NCBI GenBank assembly: GCA_019912965.1
Contig: JAIOHM010000105.1
Span: 62,001-126,000 of the forward strand
Origin: Anaerolineae bacterium
GTDB lineage: Bacteria; Chloroflexota; Anaerolineae; Aggregatilineales; Phototrophicaceae
DNA: 64,000 nucleotides
Direction of reading: 5' to 3'
This document shows, one piece after another, positions 43,552 through 50,727 of this stretch; within the stretch, counting starts at the first letter, position 1; the number at the start of each line of letters is the position of its first letter. The position numbers and the translations under genes were made by a program. A model generated the notes under the pieces. The model made no database searches. It had not been told where the DNA came from and saw only the letters and a list, made by a program, of their open reading frames with translations.

Positions 43552-44736
43552 TTGTCCACTGCCGCCATCAACTTTGTCCGCGACCGTTTCACGTGGCTCG
43601 GTTACATCACCCTCGGTTACTACTCCTACATGCAGGCATCGCTTGGCCCGCTGATTGTGTTTGTTCGTGACGAACTCAATCTGGATTACACGCAGGGCGG
43701 TTTGCATCTGAGCGCCTTTGCCCTCGGCATGATTACTGCTGGCATATTTGCGGATCGTTTCGCGCGGCGTTTTGGGCGTCGGCTGACTTTTTGGGGCGGT
43801 GGAACCGGATTAGCATTAGGCGGTATTTTGCTGACGTTGGGGCAAACGCCCATCGTAACCATTGCAGGGGCGCTGGTGATGGGTGTCATTGGGTCATTTA
43901 CGCTGGTGATGGTGCAGGCCACGCTCTCGGATCATCACGGCGCACGGCGGGCATTCGCGCTCACTGAAGCCAATGTTCTCGCCAGCATGACAGCGGCGCT
44001 TGCGCCCATCGCGGTGGGTTTTGGCGAATCCTCCGGCATTGGGTGGCGGTTGGCGCTTTATATCGGAACAGTTTGCTGGTTGCTGATGTTCTTCACATCG
44101 TACCGCATACCATTGCCCGCCTCTCCCCAATCCACCCCGCACTACGAAGGGGGGAAGGGTGAGGTTTCTTCGCGCCAAAAACTCCCGTTTGCTTTCTGGG
44201 CATACTGGCTGGTGGTTTTTCTATCCGTATCGGTCGAATGGTGCATGATCTTTTGGGCAGCCGATTTTCTGGAAAAAGTAGCTGGTTTGAGCAAAGATGC
44301 TGCTGCCAGCACCGTCAGCCTGTTTTTCATCGCAGCCGTCATTGGTCGCGCGGTTGGTAGCCGCTTGACCCGCACGGCTGATAGCGGACGTTTGCTGCTC
44401 ATCGCGGGGGGCATTGTGTTGATTGGCTTCCCGCTGTTTTGGCTTTCCCGGACGCCGATTTTGAACGTTGCCGGATTGTTTATCTGCGGCCTCGGCATCG
44501 CTAATCTGTTCCCATTAACGCTTTCGGCAGCTTCCAATGTCGCCGCGGAACAGGCCAACACCGCCAGCGCGAGAATTGCTTTGGCAGCGGGGACAGCTAT
44601 TCTCATCACACCGCAGTTGTTAGGCACAATCGCCGATTCTTACGGCATCCAATCTGCCTATGCCATCACTGCCCCAATTATCATAGCTGTTCTCGTCGTC
44701 ACCTATTTCGCTAACCGCCTTGCGCGGAGGGCTTGA
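43552..44736 (+). CDS. MFS transporter
   Basis: A 394-residue, 12-span major facilitator protein, TTG at 43552 as probable start with only a weak ribosome site. Motif A is in DRFARRFGRRLTFWGGG near residue 69. The central loop between spans 6 and 7 (residues 188-210: LPASPQSTPHYEGGKGEVSS) is encoded by sequence that resembles the dispersed repeat of this window, in reverse orientation. Substrate unknown. It overlaps the converging acetyltransferase gene by 26 bases. Confidence 0.85.
   Translation: MSTAAINFVRDRFTWLGYITLGYYSYMQASLGPLIVFVRDELNLDYTQGGLHLSAFALGMITAGIFADRFARRFGRRLTFWGGGTGLALGGILLTLGQTPIVTIAGALVMGVIGSFTLVMVQATLSDHHGARRAFALTEANVLASMTAALAPIAVGFGESSGIGWRLALYIGTVCWLLMFFTSYRIPLPASPQSTPHYEGGKGEVSSRQKLPFAFWAYWLVVFLSVSVEWCMIFWAADFLEKVAGLSKDAAASTVSLFFIAAVIGRAVGSRLTRTADSGRLLLIAGGIVLIGFPLFWLSRTPILNVAGLFICGLGIANLFPLTLSAASNVAAEQANTASARIALAAGTAILITPQLLGTIADSYGIQSAYAITAPIIIAVLVVTYFANRLARRA
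44119..44166 (-). repeat. Shortened dispersed repeat within the MFS coding sequence
   Basis: On the minus strand the stretch reads CCTCACCCTTCCCCCCTTCG, then TAGTGCGGGGTGGATTGGGG and AGAGG, which aligns with copies A-C at CCCTTCCC, GTGCGGGG and TTGGGGATAGGGG. It codes for about 16 residues in frame with the transporter's central cytoplasmic loop. Confidence 0.6.
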
Positions 44737-45502
44737 ACCACGCAAACAGGGTATATGCCTTCTGCGTCCGATAGCCTAATTTCTGCGCCAGTTTTACCGA
44801 AGGTATATTTGCGCTGTTGCAGTTCCAGTAGGTTTGATACCCCATCTGCTCACACGCCTGTATCAGATGGGCGCAGGTGAATGTCGCATAGCCCCGCCCG
44901 CGATATACCTCTTGTGTCCCCACGCCGATTTCAAACATGCCTCGTATTGCTGGCCCGCCGAACGTCTCGCACACAATTTCATCCCCGCGCAGCAGAAAGA
45001 ATCCCATCCCTTTTTCCAGCGCCTTTTCTTTGCTGCCATACATTGTTATATTCATATCCCGGTCGCTGCTGCGTTCAAATAATTCAGCGTCTACCCGCTG
45101 GATGGTGCAGCCTTCAGGTATTTTTTCCAGCAGTGCGTCCAATCCCTCTCCAATTGGATGGTCAATAAAATCATAGACCGTTCCCTCGTAATCGCGCTGT
45201 TTGGGCAGCAGTTGAATGTTGGGATCATCCGGCCAGAATCCGGCCAATACCTCATCACCCAACTTGCGAAAATCGTTGATAAACTGGGCAATCTGCTCGG
45301 CACTCACTGTTCCGCCTAAATAAAACGTCCCGTAAGTTGATTCGCGGACGACGCCCCATGTCGGATTGTCGGGATTATCCGTAAAAATTTGCCCGCTGGT
45401 CATGCCTTCCATCACTGTAAAAGCGCGAAGACCTGCTGGCGCGCCGAAATCAAACAGCGCCTTGAACTTATCCGTAACCTGTTCTGTGTTGATTTGAATC
45501 AT
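44711..45502 (-). CDS. GNAT-family acetyltransferase
   Basis: A 263-residue protein whose C-terminal third is a GNAT fold: EIGVGTQEVYRGRGYATFTC has the Q/R-x-x-G-x-G/A acetyl-CoA-binding loop (RGRGYA), followed by CNSANIPSVKLAQKLGYR, a common end motif. The N-terminal part matches the longer GNAT_acetyltr_2-type proteins. Converges on the MFS gene. Confidence 0.82.
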   Translation of the reverse strand: MIQINTEQVTDKFKALFDFGAPAGLRAFTVMEGMTSGQIFTDNPDNPTWGVVRESTYGTFYLGGTVSAEQIAQFINDFRKLGDEVLAGFWPDDPNIQLLPKQRDYEGTVYDFIDHPIGEGLDALLEKIPEGCTIQRVDAELFERSSDRDMNITMYGSKEKALEKGMGFFLLRGDEIVCETFGGPAIRGMFEIGVGTQEVYRGRGYATFTCAHLIQACEQMGYQTYWNCNSANIPSVKLAQKLGYRTQKAYTLFAWFKPSAQGG

Positions 45503-45575
45503 TTCCCGCTTCCCTCGTTATAATGATGATGCTTCTCTTGTTATTTATGGAATAAAACCTTTTAGGAGTTTCAAA

Positions 45576-46733
45576 ATGTCCCTTTTGAAAGTCGGTCTGA
45601 TTGGCTGCGGTAACGTTGTCAGTTATGGGCATCGCCCCGCTTTAACCACGCTTCAGGATGTAGAGTTAGTCGCTTTGGCCGATGTCACCCCGGAACGCCG
45701 TCAGATCGGGCAGGAATGGTTCGGCCTTTCGGATGATAACCTGTATGCCGATTACCGCGATGTGCTGGCGCGGGAAGATGTTGAAGCCGTTTGCATCACC
45801 GTGCCGCAGCAGTTCCGCCGTGAAATTGTCTTGGCCGCTTTCCGCGCGGGCAAGCACGTTCTGAGTGAAAAACCAATTGCCGATTCACCCGTTATTGCCG
45901 CCGAACTTATCGCCGCTGCCGATGCGGCTGACCGCGTTTTTGGTATGGTGCACAATTATCACTTCCTGCCGGAATACCGCCAGATGAAAGCCTTGCTCGA
46001 TGCCGGAACAATTGGCGATTTGCGTGTGCTAACTATGCATTATCTCGGCGTGATCGACTACCCCGGCGCAGCAGCCTATAAACCCGACTGGCGGCACACG
46101 ATGGCTTCCGGTGGCGGTGTTTTGACCGACATGATTCACGGGGTTTATCTGGCGGAATGGCTGTTCGGCGCACCTGCCCAACAGGTGATGGCCTTTATCG
46201 ATGCCCCCACCTATGCCCATCGCAATCCTGTAATCGAAGATTTGGCATTGGTGCAGGTGGCTTTTCCAACCGGATATGCCACCATTCACATGGCTTGGGG
46301 GCAGGGCGTCGGCGGTGTGGATGCCAGCGGCAGCGCCGGACATTTGCGGATGCGTTATAACCAGTATCAGACCAGCGGTTTTAACCAGCCCGCCGAACTC
46401 TATACCGTCCGTGATTGGGAACGGGCCGACCATGCCCTCGATAACCTCCCAACCCATATGGAGAACATCGCCCGTTCCTTTACCCAGATTTGGGCGGATT
46501 TTCGCGATGCCATCTGGAACAACCGCCCGACCATTGCCCCCGCCCGCGCTGGTCAACGCGCCCTCGAACTTGTCCTCGCCGCTTATTTATCGGGTGTGAC
46601 CGGGCAGATTGTCATGCTGCCTTTGCCAACCGATAGCCCCGTTTATCACAAAGGCATCGCCGGAATTGCCGAAGTCCAACCCTGGGCGAACAGCCGCACC
46701 AAAGCCGCCGGGTTATATGGCCTGCACGGATAA
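45576..46733 (+). CDS. Gfo/Idh/MocA-family oxidoreductase
   Basis: A 385-residue dehydrogenase, ATG at 45576 with TTAGGAG upstream. GLIGCGNVVSYGHRPAL binds NAD(P), SEKPIA holds the Lys near residue 103, GGGVLTDMIHG carries the active-site Asp/His. Third gene of this family in the window. Probably acts on a sugar, inositol or sugar acid; adjacent to the kinase/aldolase/ABC unit that reads toward it. Confidence 0.87.
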   Translation: MSLLKVGLIGCGNVVSYGHRPALTTLQDVELVALADVTPERRQIGQEWFGLSDDNLYADYRDVLAREDVEAVCITVPQQFRREIVLAAFRAGKHVLSEKPIADSPVIAAELIAAADAADRVFGMVHNYHFLPEYRQMKALLDAGTIGDLRVLTMHYLGVIDYPGAAAYKPDWRHTMASGGGVLTDMIHGVYLAEWLFGAPAQQVMAFIDAPTYAHRNPVIEDLALVQVAFPTGYATIHMAWGQGVGGVDASGSAGHLRMRYNQYQTSGFNQPAELYTVRDWERADHALDNLPTHMENIARSFTQIWADFRDAIWNNRPTIAPARAGQRALELVLAAYLSGVTGQIVMLPLPTDSPVYHKGIAGIAEVQPWANSRTKAAGLYGLHG

Positions 46734-47119
46734 AATTCGTTTGTGAACTATAACTTGACCACGCGGTAAATTTGTTCTATGATGAAGTCGTGTAGGGCGC
46801 AGTACGCTGCGCCCGCTCAACTGGCAAGATTCACAAAATCAGTGTGCGAATCTGACGAATCTTGCGAAATTTGCGAATCACTCCCGCTTAGGATTGTCGC
46901 TGAAACCCATTTTGACAACGACGACATTGACGACATCTCCCCTCAACCAATGGTCATTTGCGACAAAACCAGTCCGCCGCAATGGCAATCGCCGCAAACC
47001 ATCGCTTATGAATTCGCTGAAAGCTGATGGCTAAAGTGGCGACCAAACCCTTTTCGCCACGCCGCCATCGCCGCCGCCGCCGCCACTTCCGTAATATTTT
47101 GTAATCTTTTACTCATACC
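46734..47119. other. 386-base intergenic region with a hairpin and short iterated words
   Basis: Between the converging Gfo/Idh/MocA and kinase genes. It holds the hairpin repeat at 46792, then about 60 bases with repeated GCGAATC/GATTC words (46825-46875), a CGCCGCCGC run near 47065-47085, and AT-rich flanks. A 249-base open frame (46779-47027) has biased, non-family composition and starts in the hairpin; I do not regard it as a gene. Confidence 0.6.
46792..46814 (+). repeat. GTAGGGCGC-type hairpin repeat
   Basis: GTAGGGCGCAGTACGCTGCG followed by CCC: GGGCGCAG pairs perfectly with CTGCGCCC around TACG. Closest relative is the hairpin at 36479. It may act as terminator for the dehydrogenase gene ending at 46733. 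Confidence 0.7.
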
Positions 47120-48040
47120 TCAGTACTTATTGCTCAGTACTTTCTCTACTTGTTCCCGTCCCGGAATCCCTTTCCGTCCGCCCGGTTGAGTGGCCTTCAA
47201 AGCAGCCGTCACGCTGGCGAACCGAATGCGTTCAGAAGCGGGAAATCCCCATGTCAGCGTCGCCGCATATGCTCCATGAAATACGTCCCCACATCCCGTT
47301 GTATCCACTACTTCCACCGGAAACGCGCCCTGATGATGCGGAATATCATCTTGATGAGTGATGTACCAACAGCCCTTCGCCCCACCCGTCACCGCCACCA
47401 GCGCCCGATCATCACGCCATAATGCGCTCATCGCCTCGGCAGGAGTGGATGTTCCGGTAAACGCGGTAGCAAACCGTTCGGAGAGAATCAGATGATCGAC
47501 CAGATCGAGTAAACGCGGTAAATCCGGTGTATGAACCCGCTCGAAGTCCCCCACCACTGCCACGCCCGCCTCACGCGCAATTGTCGCTGCCCGGATGCCA
47601 CCCGGAATGCCGAAATCATCTACGAACAACACCCGTGTTGACCGAATAATCTCAGCCTCCGGTAGACTTTCATCCGCGCCGATGTGTCCTTTAACACTGT
47701 AGAGAATGGTACGGGTGTGGTGTTCTTGCTCCACGATAATCGTCGCGTGGATCGGCTGGGCATCATCACGGTGAACCACCTGCGAAACGTCGATGCCCTC
47801 CTGCACCAGATCACTTTCCACCCATTGGGAAATCGGATCATGCCCCAGCAGTCCCGCATAACCCACTTTTGCGCCCAACCGTGCCGCCGCGACCATCGCG
47901 GTAGCCGTTAGCCCACCGCCCTGCCGTTCGGTACGCAGCACCGGATTTTTAGTGTCCGGTTGAGGATACGCCGCCAGATACAAAAAATCATCGACCGTCG
48001 CGCTCCCCACGCCCAGCACATCCCATCGGAAAGTTGTCAT
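47120..48040 (-). CDS. PfkB-family sugar kinase (YihV-like)
   Basis: A 306-residue kinase starting at ATG 48040 (MTTFRWDVLG) with GAGGAAA upstream; a GTG at 48055 is less likely. It has GGGLTATAMVAAARLGAKVG near residue 40 and the PfkB C-terminal signature VDTTGCGDVFHGAYA, whose final Asp is catalytic. The ending (ALKATQPGGRKGIPGREQVE) resembles E. coli sulfofructose kinase YihV as I recall it. The substrate is open: a ketose or 2-keto-3-deoxy acid is plausible from the neighbouring aldolase. Confidence 0.83.
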   Translation of the reverse strand: MTTFRWDVLGVGSATVDDFLYLAAYPQPDTKNPVLRTERQGGGLTATAMVAAARLGAKVGYAGLLGHDPISQWVESDLVQEGIDVSQVVHRDDAQPIHATIIVEQEHHTRTILYSVKGHIGADESLPEAEIIRSTRVLFVDDFGIPGGIRAATIAREAGVAVVGDFERVHTPDLPRLLDLVDHLILSERFATAFTGTSTPAEAMSALWRDDRALVAVTGGAKGCWYITHQDDIPHHQGAFPVEVVDTTGCGDVFHGAYAATLTWGFPASERIRFASVTAALKATQPGGRKGIPGREQVEKVLSNKY

Positions 48041-48110
48041 TTTGTATTTCCTCACAGGGTGCGCGGTCTCAAGGGTGGTTATTGGCTTTGCTTTTGAGGG
48101 TCAATCCATG

Positions 48111-48905
48111 TTAGGCATTAAGGTTTTTCAGTGCCTCCTGTGCTGTTTTCCCTTCGTGGATAACAGCTTTATAGGCACGAACCGCCCCACCAATATTACC
48201 GTCGCCCCAGATATTCCGTCCCACTGTTCCACCGCGCACACCAACGCGAACGGCATCAGCCATCAAGCCCAGCGCATCTTCCAGTGTCGGCGTTTTTGGC
48301 CCGCCCGCCGCTACCAATGGCACAGGGCAGTCAGCCACAATTTGTGCATGAGCTTCCCCATCGCCGCAGTACGGTACTTTCACCACATCCGCGCCGACTT
48401 CCACAATGCAGTGAACCGCCCACGCAATATCGTCCGGCGTGTAAATGATGTTCAGCTTTTCGTCGCGCGGGTAAACATGGCAGATGACGGGCATCTCCCA
48501 TTTTGCCCCTTCGCGTACACAGTCTGCCACCGCCCGTAAATACTGTGCCTCGCTTTTACCGCGCACAAAAGCCACCACCGCGAAAGCATCCGCCCCCAAC
48601 CGCACGGCATCCTCAATAGTCGCATATTGTTCGATAGCCGAATCATCCGGTCGCACGCCGCTGCTTTGAAGGATAAACGCCGTTTTCCCGGCATACTGCC
48701 CCCAGAGCGAAGTAGCAATGCCCTTATGCATCGTCACCGCGTCCGGTTGCGCCCCCATTACCGCGTCCAATGTTGTTTTCATATGGCGCAAACCCGGTGG
48801 CAGACCGAGGTTGTAAACCATGAAATGATCGATAGCAATCGAACACAGGCGACCAGAAGGATGCGAAAAAACACGGTTCAGGCGAATTTGTTTCCCAAGT
48901 CCCAT
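48111..48905 (-). CDS. DeoC/LacD/FbaB-type class I aldolase
   Basis: A 264-residue TIM-barrel aldolase. CSIAIDHFMVYNLG near residue 22, DAVTMHKG near residue 55, the Schiff-base Lys in DVVKVPYCGD near residue 180, and AAGGPKTPT near the end match the class I family that includes LsrF and FbaB. It would cleave a phosphorylated sugar made by the PfkB kinase 70 bases downstream. Precise substrate unknown. Confidence 0.82.
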   Translation of the reverse strand: MGLGKQIRLNRVFSHPSGRLCSIAIDHFMVYNLGLPPGLRHMKTTLDAVMGAQPDAVTMHKGIATSLWGQYAGKTAFILQSSGVRPDDSAIEQYATIEDAVRLGADAFAVVAFVRGKSEAQYLRAVADCVREGAKWEMPVICHVYPRDEKLNIIYTPDDIAWAVHCIVEVGADVVKVPYCGDGEAHAQIVADCPVPLVAAGGPKTPTLEDALGLMADAVRVGVRGGTVGRNIWGDGNIGGAVRAYKAVIHEGKTAQEALKNLNA

Positions 48906-48934
48906 TTTTAAGTTCTCGTGTTGAGGTGTAAATT

Positions 48935-48957
48935 CCCCTCTCCACGCTGGAAAGGGG
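48935..48957 (-). repeat. Stem-loop between the SLBB lipoprotein and aldolase genes
   Basis: CCCCTCTCCA pairs with TGGAAAGGGG (one mismatch) around CGC. It resembles the hairpin half of the dispersed repeats of this window and may be a degraded copy or a processing site between the two genes. Confidence 0.5.
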
Positions 48958-48974
48958 ACTAAGAGGTGAGCTAA

Positions 48975-49778
48975 TTAAGTCCCGAACGATGCCTGCGCCG
49001 CATCCAGAATCGGGAATACCTGCCGTGCCATCGGGTTCAGCGGATCGCCCGCCGTGCTGGAAAACTGCGGGACGGAAACCCGGATGAACACGACATCGCG
49101 CACAAAAATTGCGTCCGAGCCGTATGTCCCACCGCCGAAAGCATTTGGTGTCGGGAATTGATCGCGCTGCTCGGAGCGTTCCAGTGTCCGCAGTGTGGTA
49201 CGGACGTTTTCATAGTACGCGGTAGCTTGGTCAGCCGTCTGGAAAACGCCAAAAGTCATTTCCATCAAGCCGCCGCCCGATGCTCCATAACTAACGCGCC
49301 CGGTGACGCCGCCTTCCCGGTCAACATAATTGATTGGCACGTTATTGTCACGTCGCCAGCTAATCGTCCCGGCATTAATATCACCCGGCAGATTTTCCAG
49401 AATATGTTCCAGTAAAGCGCGTTCCTGCGAAACAGCCTCGGCGGTTGCGGTTGCTTCCGGCGTAGCCTCAGCCACCACGTCGCCCACCGCCGGAACATTT
49501 ACCTGCGCCCCGTCCTGTAAAACCTGTGCCAGATTAACCCGCTGTAAATCAGCGTTTTCAGACGCGCCGCCTGCTGCGTCAATTGCATCTTGTACCCGGC
49601 TGCCCAACGGCAGTTCAACCGTCTTGCCCGTCTCGATCACTGCCCCGATCACATATACGGTGATGTTCGGGATAGCCGTCGGGACAGCCGTTGGGGTAAT
49701 GTCCAGATTATCCGGCGCGCAGGCGGTCAGCCCGATGACCAGTAGTAAAGCAATTTTCCAAAGGCTGCGAAAAGCCAT
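48975..49778 (-). CDS. SLBB-domain lipoprotein
   Basis: A 267-residue lipoprotein; start at ATG 49778 (MAFRSLWKIALL) gives a signal peptide ending in the lipobox LTAC. After a Pro/Thr-rich linker comes an SLBB domain of the ComEA type: ITVYVIGAVIETGKTVELP, GSRVQDAIDAAGGAS, then VNLAQVLQDGAQVNVP. The C-terminal half (ISWRRDNNVPINYV... to VVFIRVSVP) is not recognised. SLBB domains bind glycans or cobalamin and can bind DNA in ComEA. Placement in a sugar-transporter run is unusual, with 157 bases to the ATPase gene. Confidence 0.78.
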   Translation of the reverse strand: MAFRSLWKIALLLVIGLTACAPDNLDITPTAVPTAIPNITVYVIGAVIETGKTVELPLGSRVQDAIDAAGGASENADLQRVNLAQVLQDGAQVNVPAVGDVVAEATPEATATAEAVSQERALLEHILENLPGDINAGTISWRRDNNVPINYVDREGGVTGRVSYGASGGGLMEMTFGVFQTADQATAYYENVRTTLRTLERSEQRDQFPTPNAFGGGTYGSDAIFVRDVVFIRVSVPQFSSTAGDPLNPMARQVFPILDAAQASFGT

Positions 49779-49935
49779 AATAAATCTACTCCCCACAATT
49801 TGTTGCGCCGGAACACCCCGGCTGATCTCAAAAGCGCCTACCAGACGCATATTCTACCGCAAACAAGATTGCCTGTTTAAAAGGTCGTATGAGCAAGAAA
49901 GCATTTTACGCATGACTCATACATCATTACTTCAG

Positions 49936-50727
49936 CTAATCATCGCCGCCGTTTTCTGGCACCAACCGCAGGCGTTCCGGCACTTCCCCGGTCATCACCA
50001 TATGCGCCACTTCCATCTCGTTGACATCATCCTTGCGGAAGTCGCCCACTTTCTGGCCGTGACTGATGATGGTGAAACGGTCGGCAACCTTGTGAACGTG
50101 ACCGATGTTGTGGCTGATGAAAATCACTGACATGCCGCGCTCTTTAGCCGTCCGCGTATATTCCAGCACTTTAGCCGTTTCACCCACCGAAAGGGCGGAG
50201 GTAGGCTCGTCCAGAATCAGCAGCTTCTTGCCGAAGTACACTGCCCGTCCAATAGCGATAGATTGGCGTTCACCGCCGGAAAGTGACCCAACTGGCTCAT
50301 CAGCATTACGGATGTGAATGCCGATGTCGCGTAGTGCGGCACGGGTGCGTTCGGCCATCGCTTCTTTGTCCATGACCTCTAAAGGGCCAAAACGCCGGGT
50401 GATTTCCTGCCCCAGCCAGAAGTTGCGCGAAATGCTCATTAACGGCACCAGCGCAAGGTCTTGATAAACGGTTTCGATGCCGAGTTCGCGGGCATCATGG
50501 GGCGAATTGATTTCGACTCGATTGCCCTCAAAGAAAATATCACCTGCTGATGGTGTATGAACCCCGGTGAGGATTTTAATCAGGGTTGATTTGCCCGCGC
50601 CGTTATCGCCCAGTAAACCAATAATCTCTTGTCGGTTTACCTGAAAATCAACGCCCCGCAAAACGTGAACCGTGCCAAATGTTTTGTGGATGCTGGACAT
50701 TTTGACCAGTGGGGTATTCTCAGCCAT
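49936..50727 (-). CDS. Sugar ABC transporter ATP-binding protein (single-cassette RbsA type)
   Basis: A 263-residue ABC ATPase. Walker A in GDNGAGKSTLIKI near residue 40, signature LSGGERQSIAIGRAV, Walker B in KKLLILDEPTSAL, switch His in VIFISHNIGHV. A GTG is directly before the ATG; the permease stop and this start overlap as TGATG, so translation is coupled. A single cassette, not the fused double of RbsA/MglA, so it should dimerise. Confidence 0.92.
   Translation of the reverse strand: MAENTPLVKMSSIHKTFGTVHVLRGVDFQVNRQEIIGLLGDNGAGKSTLIKILTGVHTPSAGDIFFEGNRVEINSPHDARELGIETVYQDLALVPLMSISRNFWLGQEITRRFGPLEVMDKEAMAERTRAALRDIGIHIRNADEPVGSLSGGERQSIAIGRAVYFGKKLLILDEPTSALSVGETAKVLEYTRTAKERGMSVIFISHNIGHVHKVADRFTIISHGQKVGDFRKDDVNEMEVAHMVMTGEVPERLRLVPENGGDD

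Noticed and set aside
46779-47027. 82-residue open frame in the gap
   Set aside because: It begins within a hairpin repeat, has no ribosome site and is composed of iterated words.
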